A stretch of 64,000 nucleotides of DNA from Peptoniphilus asaccharolyticus DSM 20463 (GCF_900176115.1 NZ_FWWR01000017.1:186001-250000), one strand, 5' to 3'. Shown: positions 1 through 8,638, counted from the stretch's first letter. A program made the numbers and translations. The notes: a model not told the origin generated them from the sequence alone.

Positions 1-161
1 CCTCAGGTTTGATAAGTGAGACTAAGCTATTTGATAACACATATTTAGTTTATGTGACGGCTGAGGGACTTGCACTTATTGAACACAGCATGCCATTATA
101 TATAAATAAATTTTTAGAAGACTTTGACAGTATAAATTTAAATTATGTTGAGATAGAGTAG
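1..161 (+). CDS. C-terminal fragment of a gene cut by the window edge, possibly a MarR-like regulator
   Basis: An open frame runs from the window edge to a TAG at 159-161, giving about 52 residues that end in NYVEIE. The segment YLVYVTAEGLALIEHSMPLY resembles the wing and the start of the last helix of MarR-type winged-helix proteins (a 'LTekG..li' pattern), but only the tail is visible, so this is a weak guess. It is convergent with the SDR gene, and a strong hairpin lies between them. Confidence 0.4.
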   Translation, partial: SGLISETKLFDNTYLVYVTAEGLALIEHSMPLYINKFLEDFDSINLNYVEIE

Positions 162-174
162 TTTAAAATAAAAA

Positions 175-203
175 AATATTTTGTAGATAAGCTACAAAAT
201 ATT
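175..203. terminator. Bidirectional terminator hairpin
   Basis: A perfect 12-bp stem (175-186 with 192-203) closes a 5-nt loop between two convergent genes. On the minus strand it is followed by a run of T, so it is best suited to ending the SDR/lipid-kinase transcript; it could also serve the plus-strand gene. Confidence 0.75.
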
Positions 204-208
204 AATTT

Positions 209-925
209 TCAAACACCCATACCTCCATTTGTGGAGATGATTTGTCCGGTCATATATGAATTTTTGTCTGAGATTAAGAAACTTACAAGTTCTGCAATTT
301 CTTTTGGCTCTGCCATTCTCATCATCGGAATATTTTCGCAAATGTATTTCATATCTTCATCAGTATAACATTTCATCATATCGGTCTTTACAGTTCCTGG
401 GGCAATGGCATTTACTCTTATATTAGAGGGAGCAAGTTCTAATGCGAGAGATTTTGTAAGAGATTCTATAGCTCCTTTGGTGGCTGAGTAAGCTACTTCG
501 CAAGATGCACCATGAGAGCCCCATATTGAAGACACATTTAATATAACTCCATTTTTATTGGATATCATATCTGGAAGCACACAATGTATAGTGTTAAAAC
601 AACCGCATACATTCACGCTAAAAAGTTCGTTCCATTTTTCAACAGTTAAATCTTGGAATAAGGACACGTTTGAGATTCCAGCATTATTTATTAAGATATC
701 TACATTTCCAAAATCAAATTTAATTTTTTCGTACATATCTTTGACTTGTAAATAATTTGAGACATCAGTTTGGTAAGCTTTGGTACTCAATTTATGTGCA
801 AGTTCTTTTGCGTCTTTTTCACTTGTATTATAATTGATTAGCACTTGGTAGCCTTCTTCAAAAAGTTTTTCAGCAATGGCTTTGCCGATTCCCTTTGCCG
901 CACCAGTTATAAGCACTTTTTTCAA
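209..925 (-). CDS. SDR-family oxidoreductase (FabG-like)
   Basis: A 238-aa classical short-chain dehydrogenase/reductase. It shows the NAD(P)-binding TGAAKGIG motif at residues 8-15, the structural NNAG motif near residue 80, and the catalytic Ser (VSS, about 130) and YSATK (Tyr/Lys, about 146-150). The closest known groups are FabG-type 3-oxoacyl-ACP reductases and the similar EF-P 5-aminopentanone reductase YmfI. No other fatty-acid genes are adjacent, so the substrate is not assigned. Its start overlaps the stop of the upstream lipid kinase by 4 bp, so the two are probably translationally coupled. Confidence 0.85.
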   Translation of the reverse strand: MKKVLITGAAKGIGKAIAEKLFEEGYQVLINYNTSEKDAKELAHKLSTKAYQTDVSNYLQVKDMYEKIKFDFGNVDILINNAGISNVSLFQDLTVEKWNELFSVNVCGCFNTIHCVLPDMISNKNGVILNVSSIWGSHGASCEVAYSATKGAIESLTKSLALELAPSNIRVNAIAPGTVKTDMMKCYTDEDMKYICENIPMMRMAEPKEIAELVSFLISDKNSYMTGQIISTNGGMGV

Positions 926-1815
926 TGTTTTATACCTCCTAAATATGCGAAGTTAATAGCAGATTTTAAGATTTTAAAATTTATTTCGTTTGATTCAAAA
1001 ATTTCTCCATTTATATTTGCGAGCACCTTGTCTTTGCTTTTAATGGTTCCGGATTCAACTTGCATAGATAATACTTCAGGAGAATTTAAGTGGTTGCCGG
1101 TTTTATAAAGTGGCAGCAAATTCAAAAGTCTAAAGAGACCTAATTTTTTAACCAATATTATTTCTAAAGTAGAGTCATTCACAATAGAATTTTTTGAAGG
1201 ATTAAATCCATTGCCATAGTATCCGCCATTGCAGACAGCACCTAAAGTAAATAAGTCACTTGTTTTAAAAGTGCTACCATCTTTTAAATTCAATTCGATA
1301 TCTAAATTTAAGTCGAACGGTTTGAATATAGACATCAAAATACCAAAGATGTACGCACGTGATTTCAAGCTTGGAAATTTGCTAAGCACTCTATATGTGT
1401 TGGCGAGGACTATGGTGTCTAGTCCAAAGCTTAGGATATTTATACAAAAGGTATCATTTATCTGTATGATATCGCATGGTTTTAATATTGGGGTTAAAGT
1501 ATCTTTTAAAGAAAAAGTTGAGTAGTCAAAATTTTTTGAAAAGTCATTTGCTGTTCCAAGGGGAATCAAACCAAGAGAAGCTTTTTTTTCGACCAATTCC
1601 ACAGCCGCTTCATTTAAGCTTCCGTCACCACCGCATACGTAGATTACACAATCTTCTTCAGAATACTTTTTAGCTATTTCCTTAATGCTATTTTTATTTT
1701 CTGTAACATACACTTTAAAATCTAAATCAGTTTTAGAATATAAAGCTATTATCTCGTCTTCTAAGCTTGGATACACATTTCCCGCTTTAGAACTTATTAT
1801 AAAAATTGTTTTCAT
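922..1815 (-). CDS. YegS/DgkB-family lipid kinase
   Basis: A 297-aa protein of the diacylglycerol kinase catalytic family. The signature is YVCGGDGSLNEA (GGDGT-type nucleotide site, near residue 62) followed by LGLIPLGTANDFSKNF. Members phosphorylate diacylglycerol or related lipids and act at the inner face of the membrane. It is the first gene of a two-gene minus-strand unit with the SDR gene (4-bp overlap). No good Shine-Dalgarno is visible before the ATG. A loose promoter (TTGCTA and TATTAT, about 18 nt apart) lies just upstream, so the transcript leader may be very short. Diacylglycerol versus another lipid cannot be decided from sequence. Confidence 0.85.
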   Translation of the reverse strand: MKTIFIISSKAGNVYPSLEDEIIALYSKTDLDFKVYVTENKNSIKEIAKKYSEEDCVIYVCGGDGSLNEAAVELVEKKASLGLIPLGTANDFSKNFDYSTFSLKDTLTPILKPCDIIQINDTFCINILSFGLDTIVLANTYRVLSKFPSLKSRAYIFGILMSIFKPFDLNLDIELNLKDGSTFKTSDLFTLGAVCNGGYYGNGFNPSKNSIVNDSTLEIILVKKLGLFRLLNLLPLYKTGNHLNSPEVLSMQVESGTIKSKDKVLANINGEIFESNEINFKILKSAINFAYLGGIKH

Positions 1816-1865
1816 AACATAGATTGTATAATAAACAAAGTAAAATATCTATAGCAATAGATTTT

Positions 1866-1877
1866 AGTGCTAGCACT
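1866..1877. promoter_or_regulatory. 12-bp perfect palindrome in a divergent intergenic region
   Basis: AGTGCTAGCACT is a perfect 12-bp palindrome in the roughly 230-bp gap between two divergent genes (lipid kinase and PHP phosphatase). It could be an operator. It recalls the core of CIRCE arms but has no 9-nt spacer, so it is not called CIRCE. No cognate regulator is known. Confidence 0.25.
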
Positions 1878-2044
1878 TGATATTTTATTCTGTTTTTATT
1901 ATAAGATAGGTTATAAAATTAAATAAATAAGAATTTGAAGTATCCTTATCGAGCTTAGGCTTGGCATGGATATTTTTTTAATCTTAAAAATAAATTAAAA
2001 AGATATGATTGTTATAAATGGTATAATATATGACAGGTGATAAA

Positions 2045-2809
2045 ATGCAAACTTATAACTACCACACACATACATACAGGTGTGGGCATGGAATTGGAAC
2101 TGAAGAGGAATATGTTATATCTGCAATTGAAAATAAATTTAAAGTATTGGGCTTTAGTGAACACTTACCTTTTGCAGATTGGGTAGACCCATTTGAAAGA
2201 CCATCTATGTCAGAAAAAAATGACTATGAGGGAATTGTAATAGATTTAAAAACTAAATACCCTGAAATAAAGATACTGCTTGGATATGAGACAGAATATT
2301 TTAAAGATATGGATAGCTATATAAGAGACACTTCTCAAAGAGTTGATTATTTAATTCTGGGTCAACATGCGCTTAATAGAAGTGATTTATATTTACACGC
2401 AAGTGCAACTGACTATGAAGTCAGAAAGATGGCAGAGCTTGTTTGCTGTGGGCTTAGTACGGGGTATTTTAAATACTTAGCACATCCGGATTACTTTATG
2501 ATGGCGAGGAGCACTTATTCAAAAGAGTGTGATGTAGGGGCTAGAGAAGTTGCCTTAGCTGCGAAAGAAAATGATGTGCATGTGGAATTAAATTTAAAAG
2601 GGTTTTTGCTAACTAAGGGTTTTATAGATGGAGAAGAATCTAATTTTTATCCTTATCAAAAAATATTTAGAAGTATCTCAGAGATAGGACCTAAGTTTGC
2701 GATTGGCTATGACGCTCATAACCCTAAGTTTTTAAGTAATAGAAGTGGTGAAGAAAAACTTAGAGCTGATTATTCATATTTGAAAATAGAAGAGGAAGAG
2801 TTTATATAA
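2045..2809 (+). CDS. PHP-domain phosphatase (HisJ/histidinol-phosphatase-like)
   Basis: A 254-aa PHP-domain protein. It starts with the metal-binding YHTHTYRCGHG (HxH) and carries GYETEYF, LGQHAL, AHPDYF and GYDAHNP, the further metal-ligand motifs of the HisJ-type histidinol-phosphate phosphatase family. ATG 2045 is preferred over ATG 2030 because AGGTGA at 2035-2040 sits 4 nt before it, and the earlier ATG overlaps a good -10 (TATAAT, 2022-2027). No other histidine genes are nearby, so it may act on a different phosphoester. Confidence 0.75.
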   Translation: MQTYNYHTHTYRCGHGIGTEEEYVISAIENKFKVLGFSEHLPFADWVDPFERPSMSEKNDYEGIVIDLKTKYPEIKILLGYETEYFKDMDSYIRDTSQRVDYLILGQHALNRSDLYLHASATDYEVRKMAELVCCGLSTGYFKYLAHPDYFMMARSTYSKECDVGAREVALAAKENDVHVELNLKGFLLTKGFIDGEESNFYPYQKIFRSISEIGPKFAIGYDAHNPKFLSNRSGEEKLRADYSYLKIEEEEFI

Positions 2810-2867
2810 TGTAAATTAAAAGTTTGTATATTAAATAAACTTTGATAGAATATTTGAGAGGTGAAAT

Positions 2868-4181
2868 ATGAAGAAATTTATAATTTTTCTTCTTGCTTTA
2901 GTTATGTGCACTGAAGGTTTGGTGTATGCTGCAGAAGAGCAGACTTCAGTTAGAAATGAAGCCAGTGTTGAAAACGAAGTAAAAGAAATTAGAAATCAAG
3001 ATATATTAGTGCCAACTAAAAAAGGTGTTCAAAAAGCAACTCAAGCAGAGGCTGATAAAATTAAAAAATTAGAAGAGAAACCTTTAGAGAGTTTGACTGG
3101 TTCATATATATTGGGCGATTACAAGAGTGGAAAAATTCTTGAAGCGTATAATATAGATGAAGTTAGAGGGATGGCTTCTATGTCTAAAATAGTTGGTATA
3201 TATGTTGTTTTTGATGCAATAAAAGACAACAAGATCTCGAAGGAAGATAAAGTTACCATAGATTCAGAGGCATCAAGGCTGATAGGTTCTTCTTATAAAT
3301 TAAAAGAAGGAGATGTGGCATCTGTTGATGATTTGATGAAGGCATCTATGGTGGTTTCAGGAAATGATGCGATTACATCTCTTGGAAAACACATATATGG
3401 TTCTAAAGAAGCTTTTGTGGAAGCTATGAACGAAAAATGTAGAGAGCTTGGTTTAAAACATGCTGAGATGGTAAATCCAACAGGGCTTACAGACTATTCA
3501 AACGAGACGTATAATAAGATGACTACAAGAGAGATGTTTATATTGGCAAGACATTTTATAAATGATTATCCTGAAGCATTGAAGTATACTTCAATAGAAT
3601 CCATAATTGAACCGGAGAGGAACTTTGAAGAGTACAATACCAATCCCATACTTGGAGTTGTTAAAGGTGTGGATGGTTTAAAGACAGGATACACAAATGC
3701 TGCTGGGAGATGTCTTATGGCAACTGCACTTAGAAAAGGCGAGGGCAGAAGTTTGGACACAAGGCTAATAGGTGTAATAACAGGAGCTCCGAGTGATTGG
3801 GCGAGATACGTTGCTGCGAAGAAATTAATAGGCGGAGGACTTGATAAGTATAGATATACTGTCATAGGAAATCCGGAAGAGGCAATAGCTAAATTAAAAG
3901 TTGAAAATTCAGAGGCGGGAGAAGTTGAAGTTTTTGAAAAATCAACCGGCAATGCTCTTTGGGACGGAAAAAGTGAAATCAAAAAAACTGTAACCTTAAA
4001 AGAAGGTTTGTTAGCTCCAATCCCAGCGGGAGAAGTAGTTGGAAAAGTTACCTACACGATGGGTGGAGAAGAGATTTTAAAACAAGATTTAATTGTAAAG
4101 GATAGAGTTTTACAAAAAGGATTTATCTACAAAATACAAAACATATACAGAGATATAATACAAAATATAAGAGCAGTTTAA
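2868..4181 (+). CDS. Serine-type D-Ala-D-Ala carboxypeptidase, DacF-like
   Basis: A 437-aa low-molecular-weight penicillin-binding protein of the S11 peptidase family. It has an N-terminal signal peptide (about residues 1-22, ending VYA), a Ser-x-x-Lys site in ASMSK (near 105), an SGN motif in VVSGNDA (near 165) and LKTGYT (KTG, near 271). A C-terminal beta-rich domain typical of PBP5/DacF follows, then a C-terminal segment likely to be the membrane anchor. It trims peptidoglycan pentapeptides outside the membrane. The residues between the signal peptide and the catalytic domain (about 25-70) are charged and low complexity. GAGAGGTG provides the ribosome binding site. Confidence 0.9.
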   Translation: MKKFIIFLLALVMCTEGLVYAAEEQTSVRNEASVENEVKEIRNQDILVPTKKGVQKATQAEADKIKKLEEKPLESLTGSYILGDYKSGKILEAYNIDEVRGMASMSKIVGIYVVFDAIKDNKISKEDKVTIDSEASRLIGSSYKLKEGDVASVDDLMKASMVVSGNDAITSLGKHIYGSKEAFVEAMNEKCRELGLKHAEMVNPTGLTDYSNETYNKMTTREMFILARHFINDYPEALKYTSIESIIEPERNFEEYNTNPILGVVKGVDGLKTGYTNAAGRCLMATALRKGEGRSLDTRLIGVITGAPSDWARYVAAKKLIGGGLDKYRYTVIGNPEEAIAKLKVENSEAGEVEVFEKSTGNALWDGKSEIKKTVTLKEGLLAPIPAGEVVGKVTYTMGGEEILKQDLIVKDRVLQKGFIYKIQNIYRDIIQNIRAV

Positions 4182-4206
4182 ACACCTTGGCGACAGGGTG
4201 TTTTTT
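4181..4206 (+). terminator. Intrinsic terminator after the carboxypeptidase gene
   Basis: AACACCTT pairs with AGGGTGTT (one G-T wobble) around a 6-nt loop, followed by six T. The stem begins in the stop codon of the gene. Confidence 0.85.
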
Positions 4207-4217
4207 GCAATTTAAAA

Positions 4218-4237
4218 CGAGATGTCAATACATCTCG
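4218..4237 (-). terminator. Terminator for the minus-strand lipoprotein gene
   Basis: CGAGATGT pairs perfectly with ACATCTCG around CAAT. On the minus strand it is followed by TTTT. It lies just past the stop of the lipoprotein gene, back to back with the plus-strand terminator. Confidence 0.7.
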
Positions 4238-4253
4238 CAATATAACATAATTT

Positions 4254-4877
4254 TTAAAATTCAAAACTATCTATAATATTTTTCAATTCGGCAATAGATT
4301 TTACGTTATTTATAGTATACGCCTTATTATCAAATTTAAAAACTCCAAGATATGTAGGCATCTCTTCTGAACCGGATTTGATTATATAGACAGTAGTGTT
4401 GGCTATTTTATATTCTTCTTCAATACTAAAATTACCCATTAGTTCCTTAGGTATGCCTTTTTGAATAGGATTATTGACCCATTCAATAGAAAGAAAAGGA
4501 GGATCACTAACTTTAAAATCAAAAGAATTTATAAGAGAATCAAAAATCATATTTGAAGGGAATACAACTATTTGAGAGAGTACACCGTCTTGGAAATATT
4601 TTGCACAGTATTCTTGATTAGAAAAATAAGTTGAGTTGATAAAACTTATTTCTAAATCATTGGACAGTTCTGATAAATTTGTATATTTTTCAGATTTCAA
4701 ATGGTATCCATTTTGAAGTTTTTTCTTTTCTATGAGTTTAAGATTTTTAGTATTTGTACGAATATAAGTTACATCATGAGTTAAGTTTTCAAGATTTATA
4801 TTCTTATTTTTAGAATTTGTACAAGAAGTCAACAAGAATATAGTACTTAAAAAGATAAATAAAAATATTTTTTTCAT
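4254..4877 (-). CDS. Hypothetical lipoprotein
   Basis: A 207-aa predicted lipoprotein. It has MKKIFLFIFLSTIFLLTSC with lipobox LLTSC at its N-terminus, then a Lys/Asn-rich spacer. The rest is a small soluble domain that I do not recognise; it alternates charged and hydrophobic stretches with no clear motif. The ATG at 4877 is chosen because an in-frame upstream GTG would put nine residues before the signal peptide. A 19-bp tandem duplication just upstream carries the Shine-Dalgarno sequence twice. The gene stands alone, divergent from the secreted-protein gene. Confidence 0.7.
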   Translation of the reverse strand: MKKIFLFIFLSTIFLLTSCTNSKNKNINLENLTHDVTYIRTNTKNLKLIEKKKLQNGYHLKSEKYTNLSELSNDLEISFINSTYFSNQEYCAKYFQDGVLSQIVVFPSNMIFDSLINSFDFKVSDPPFLSIEWVNNPIQKGIPKELMGNFSIEEEYKIANTTVYIIKSGSEEMPTYLGVFKFDNKAYTINNVKSIAELKNIIDSFEF

Positions 4878-4915
4878 TGATACACCTTCGTTTATATGAT
4901 ACACCTCCGTTTATA
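4878..4915 (-). repeat. 19-bp tandem duplication carrying the ribosome binding site
   Basis: Two 19-bp units (4878-4896 and 4897-4915) differ by one base. On the minus strand the distal unit carries GGAGGTG and the proximal one GAAGGTG. The proximal copy is at normal spacing to ATG 4877. The distal GGAGGTG contains the GTG of the longer alternative frame. Confidence 0.8.
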
Positions 4916-4974
4916 TGATACACTAATAATGTAAGAAAGTAAACGTTATTAGATTTATATTAGTAGGGTTTATT

Positions 4975-5532
4975 ATGAGAAAAATGATTGTAATTTTATT
5001 TATGGCAGTAGTTATGATTAATGGAAGCAGTGATAAATTATTTGCTCAAGTAGATAAGCCTTATGATAAGGCACCAGCATTACAAAGTTTATATGAACAA
5101 GGAAAAGTTGAAAAAGTAGACTACTATAATCCTACAACGGGGGAATATTTTGCTTGGGTAAATCCTAATGAAGTAACATTGAGGTCTGCTGGACATATAG
5201 CAAAATACTTTTCATATGACATAAGATGGAATGTTACATCAGATGCGTTTATTATTAATTCGAGTGATGTTAGAGTATACTCTAACGGGCATTTAAAAGA
5301 TGGATATGGCAATTATATAAATGCTGATTTTCCATATAAAATACATTTGAGAACAGGATGGTTTGGGGGAGCGGATTTATCATATAATACAAGGTATAGT
5401 GAGGAATCAAGATATACTCAAACCAATAGAGGTGGGAAATATACATTGACAGTAAGTGTAGATGCAGATACTGACAATTATGGTCCTGGTGCAAGGTTAG
5501 TAGGAAGTGGAAGAGTTGAAGAATTAAATTAG
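4975..5532 (+). CDS. Hypothetical secreted protein
   Basis: A 185-aa protein with a probable signal peptide (MRKMIVILFMAVVMINGSSD, cleavage near LFAQ) and no lipobox. The mature part is Tyr-, Asn- and Gly-rich, includes WVNPNEVTLRSAGHIAKYF and ends in a beta-rich tail (LTVSVDADTDNYGPGARL). I do not recognise the family. It is monocistronic, divergent from the lipoprotein gene, and followed by a very strong terminator. GTAGGGTT is a weak ribosome binding site. Confidence 0.65.
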   Translation: MRKMIVILFMAVVMINGSSDKLFAQVDKPYDKAPALQSLYEQGKVEKVDYYNPTTGEYFAWVNPNEVTLRSAGHIAKYFSYDIRWNVTSDAFIINSSDVRVYSNGHLKDGYGNYINADFPYKIHLRTGWFGGADLSYNTRYSEESRYTQTNRGGKYTLTVSVDADTDNYGPGARLVGSGRVEELN

Positions 5533-5571
5533 TAATTCATTCAGGGTAGAGATTATCAAAAATAGATAAAT

Positions 5572-5629
5572 AAAAAAGTACTGTAGTATTGTTGGTAGAT
5601 AATATCATACAATACTACAGTACTTTTTT
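5572..5629. terminator. Long bidirectional terminator
   Basis: A 21-bp perfect stem (5572-5592 with 5609-5629) with a 16-nt loop, A-run on the 5' side and T-run on the 3' side. It follows the secreted-protein gene and insulates selD. Confidence 0.85.
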
Positions 5630-5718
5630 ATGGAATTATAGTCTCATTTAAAGGATTTTAGTTATTTATTTAACCAAAATCAAAATTTGTGATAAAATTA
5701 AATAATCGGAGGGATTTT

Positions 5719-6726
5719 ATGAAACTTGATGTATGTGGTGGTTGCAATGCTAAAATTGGAGCAGGCGACTTAACCGGAATTTTAAAGAGTTTACAAATTC
5801 ACAAAAGAGATGATGTAGTAATAGGATTTGATGGGAATGAAGATGCTGCAATCGTAAAGATAACAGATGATATTGGAGTTGTTACTTCAGTAGATTTTTT
5901 TCCTCCAATGGTAGAAGACCCATATCTATTCGGTAAAATAGCTGCGGCAAATGCGCTTTCTGATCTATATGCAATGGGAGCTGAACCGATTAGCGCCATG
6001 AACTTAGTTTGTTTTCCTGAGGGTGAAGACTTGGGGATTTTAGAAGAAATTTTACGAGGGGGGGCAGAGGTTTGTAAAGAGGCTGAGTGCACTTTGACGG
6101 GTGGGCATTCAATTCATGATGCAAAAATAAAATACGGTTTGAGTGTTCTTGGAAGTGTAAATCTGAATAGGTTTTATAGAAACAACACACCTGAGTCAGG
6201 CGATGTACTCATACTCACTAAACCGCTTGGCGTTTCCTTACTCATGAGTGGCTACAGCATAGGTGAAGTCAACCAAGAAGATTACGAAAAAGCTGTGGCA
6301 AGCATGGTAAGACTGAATAAAGAACCTTTTGATGTGTTAAAAAATTATGATGTGCATGCTCTTACGGATATCACTGGATTTAGTTTGCTTGGTCACTTAT
6401 CTGAAATGATGGAAGAGTATTCTGCGGTTTTAAATTCAAAAGATATAAAACTGCTAAGTGGAGCTAAAAAAGCTGCGGCAGATTTTCTTTTTACTGCTGG
6501 AGGTCAGAGAAATAGAAGAGCCTATAGTAAGAATGTGAATTTTGAAGTAAACGATTTTGCGATGGAAGAAGTTTTATTTGACCCACAAACTTCAGGTGGA
6601 TTGCTTATAAGCGTGTCAGCGAAAGATGCAGATGAACTCTTAGCTAAGTTGGTGGAAAAAAATATAGATGCGTCTAAAATAGGAACTGTAGTAGATAAGA
6701 GAGAATATAAAATTTATGTGAGGTAG
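5719..6726 (+). CDS. selD: Selenide, water dikinase (selenophosphate synthetase)
   Basis: A 335-aa enzyme that makes selenophosphate from selenide and ATP, the Se donor for selenocysteine, selenouridine or the selenium cofactor of molybdenum hydroxylases. CGGCNAKIG carries the catalytic Cys-x-x-Lys pair; the Cys is TGC, so this is the Cys and not the Sec form. Further ATPase motifs are DDIGVVTSVDFFPP, TGGHSIHD and FDPQTSGGLL. ATG 5719 is chosen because CGGAGGG precedes it; an upstream ATG at 5689 adds ten residues without a binding site. First gene of the run selD-yedF-DUF3343-csd; no selA, selB or selenouridine synthase is in the window. Confidence 0.93.
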   Translation: MKLDVCGGCNAKIGAGDLTGILKSLQIHKRDDVVIGFDGNEDAAIVKITDDIGVVTSVDFFPPMVEDPYLFGKIAAANALSDLYAMGAEPISAMNLVCFPEGEDLGILEEILRGGAEVCKEAECTLTGGHSIHDAKIKYGLSVLGSVNLNRFYRNNTPESGDVLILTKPLGVSLLMSGYSIGEVNQEDYEKAVASMVRLNKEPFDVLKNYDVHALTDITGFSLLGHLSEMMEEYSAVLNSKDIKLLSGAKKAAADFLFTAGGQRNRRAYSKNVNFEVNDFAMEEVLFDPQTSGGLLISVSAKDADELLAKLVEKNIDASKIGTVVDKREYKIYVR

Positions 6727-6730
6727 AGAA

Positions 6731-7318
6731 ATGAAAGAAATTAATGCAATGGGACATGCTTGTCCAAGACCAGTTATAATGACTAAAAAGGCAATTGTTG
6801 AAGAGAATTTAAATGAAGTTTTAGTTAGAGTGAATAATGAGATAGCTACTGAAAATCTTTCTAAGATGGGCGAGCAACTTGGATTTACTCCAAGTGTGAA
6901 TAAAGTTTCTAATACAGAGTATGAAGTTAGCTTAGTTAGACAAGCAGGAGCTTGTGAATTAATGGATATGGAAGAGGATAATGACGAGTTTATAGTTGTA
7001 TTTTCATCTAATGAACTTGGTGTAGGCGAAGAATCTTTCTCTAAGACTCTTTTAAACGGATTTGTATATGCATTGACAGAACAAGATAGAGTTCCAAAGT
7101 ATGTTGTGTGCTACAACAAAGGTGTTGAAATAACTACTATAAATGAAAAGACAGTACAAGATTTAAAAGTTTTAGAGCAAAAGGGAACTGAAATCTTATC
7201 TTGCGGATTGTGTTTAGAAAACTATGGACTAAAAGAAAAGTTGAGTGTTGGAACAGTAACTAATATGTATAGAATTTGCGAATTACAATTAAAATATAAA
7301 ACAGTAAAACCATGTTAA
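6731..7318 (+). CDS. yedF: Selenium metabolism protein YedF
   Basis: A 195-aa two-domain protein. The N-terminal TusA/SirA-like domain (about 1-70) carries CPRP (Cys 11), the sulfur-carrier site. The C-terminal DsrE-like domain (about 85-190) carries SCGLCLENYGL. This fusion is the known YedF family, which co-occurs with selD and is thought to help move Se or S. It starts 5 nt after the selD stop and overlaps the next gene by 7 bp. Confidence 0.9.
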   Translation: MKEINAMGHACPRPVIMTKKAIVEENLNEVLVRVNNEIATENLSKMGEQLGFTPSVNKVSNTEYEVSLVRQAGACELMDMEEDNDEFIVVFSSNELGVGEESFSKTLLNGFVYALTEQDRVPKYVVCYNKGVEITTINEKTVQDLKVLEQKGTEILSCGLCLENYGLKEKLSVGTVTNMYRICELQLKYKTVKPC

Positions 7319-7512
7319 AGTATGTGACTTTTGAAAGTTCAGGGCATGCTATGACTGCTGATAGACTTATAGATTTCAGTGGTGTGAGACTGATTCCTCT
7401 TCCTACAAAAATAGATGCCGGCTGTGGGCTTTGTTTAAAAGTTGAAGACCATTTAGAAGAAGTAGAAGAAATTTTGAAAGAGAATGGGATTAAATATGAA
7501 ATCTTTGAATAG
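7312..7512 (+). CDS. DUF3343 putative Se/S carrier-like protein
   Basis: A 66-aa protein with the DUF3343 pattern: an N-terminal strand (YVTFESSGHAM), IPLPTKIDAGCGLCLKVE with its central CGLC, and a C-terminal amphipathic helix. The family is described as a putative selenium/sulfur carrier next to selD and yedF in organisms with the orphan-SelD trait. It overlaps yedF by 7 bp, has no ribosome binding site of its own and is probably translationally coupled. Confidence 0.85.
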   Translation: MLKYVTFESSGHAMTADRLIDFSGVRLIPLPTKIDAGCGLCLKVEDHLEEVEEILKENGIKYEIFE

Positions 7513-8638
7513 AATATATTTTGACAACGCGGCAACTACCATACACAAGCCAAAGGAAGTTGCCGAAGCGGTATATAATGCAATTGCGAGTGAGGAATTT
7601 GCCAATCCGTCTAGAGGGTTTTATCCACTCTCTCTAAATTCATTGGGGCTGATGTTAGATGCCAGATTAGAAGTTGCAAAATTATTTTCGATTGAAGATT
7701 CTATGAGGGTTGTATTTACAGAAAATATTACAGCTTCTTTAAATATGGCAATAAGAGCTTTCTTAGAACCGAATAGACATGTGATAACTACTCAAAATGA
7801 ACACAATTCAGTTTTGAGACCATTGTTTGACTACATAGGTGATGTGTCTTATGTGAGATTGAAATCTAATGGGCGTTTAAATTATGATGATTTTGAAGGC
7901 ATGTTAAGGGAAGATACACAGGCTGTGGTTTTAAGTCATGCATCAAATGTGTCAGGAATAGTAACAGACATTGAGTTCATCTACGAATTTTGTAAAAAAC
8001 ACAATTTGTTTTTGATTGTGGATGGAGCGCAGTCTGTTGGATGTATAGAAGTGAATTTGAACAGAGAACTTCCAGAGATGGTATATTGCTTTACAGGTCA
8101 TAAATCACTGTACGGTCCACAGGGAACCGGTGGGATGGTAATATTAACAGATAGAAAGCCTACCCAAGTTTTTAGTGGCGGAAGTGGATTTGATTCATTT
8201 AATGAAAGACAACCTGACAATGTGCCTGATATTTTTGAAACTGGCACTAGGAATATACATTCTATAGCTGGATTAAAAGCCGGTGTGGAATATGTAAATT
8301 CAAAAGGGATAGTAAATATAGAAAAAGATTTAAATCAAAAGATAAGCTACCTCTATAATAAAATTAAAGATTTAGAGAAAATAGAATTGTACCACGATTT
8401 TAGCGGAATTAGGACTCCGATAGTATCTTTTAATATAGAGGGGTTCGCATCGGAAGAAATTTCAGAGTACTTAGTTGAAAATGGAATTATGACAAGATCG
8501 GGTATACATTGTGCACCAATACATCATAAAGTTTTAGGCACTGCAAGTAGAGGCATGGTGAGATTATCTTTATCTAGCTTTAACACTTACGAAGAGATTG
8601 ATAAAGTTGTGGAAATAATAGCTCAAAAAGCGGTGTAA
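7496..8638 (+). CDS. Cysteine desulfurase-like class V aminotransferase
   Basis: About 380 aa, PLP-dependent, fold type I class V. IYFDNAATT marks the N-terminus, TGHKSLYGPQGTGG holds the PLP lysine (His-Lys), and GIHCAPIHH carries the catalytic Cys of the CsdA/SufS-like subgroup. In this setting it could release S or Se from cysteine or selenocysteine for SelD/YedF; that is inference from neighbours. The start is uncertain: ATG 7484, ATG 7496 and TTG 7505 are all in frame with poor binding sites. It overlaps the end of the DUF3343 gene. Confidence 0.88.
   Translation: MKSLNRIYFDNAATTIHKPKEVAEAVYNAIASEEFANPSRGFYPLSLNSLGLMLDARLEVAKLFSIEDSMRVVFTENITASLNMAIRAFLEPNRHVITTQNEHNSVLRPLFDYIGDVSYVRLKSNGRLNYDDFEGMLREDTQAVVLSHASNVSGIVTDIEFIYEFCKKHNLFLIVDGAQSVGCIEVNLNRELPEMVYCFTGHKSLYGPQGTGGMVILTDRKPTQVFSGGSGFDSFNERQPDNVPDIFETGTRNIHSIAGLKAGVEYVNSKGIVNIEKDLNQKISYLYNKIKDLEKIELYHDFSGIRTPIVSFNIEGFASEEISEYLVENGIMTRSGIHCAPIHHKVLGTASRGMVRLSLSSFNTYEEIDKVVEIIAQKAV

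Noticed and set aside
1866-1877. CIRCE heat-shock operator
   Set aside because: The palindrome has no 9-nt spacer and lies beside genes not linked to heat shock.
4878-4904. GTG start adding nine residues before the lipoprotein signal
   Set aside because: It would put YHINEGVS before a normal lipoprotein signal and use the duplicated binding site itself as a start codon.
5740-5760. Possible selenocysteine in SelD
   Set aside because: The catalytic position is encoded by TGC (Cys); no in-frame TGA was found in selD.
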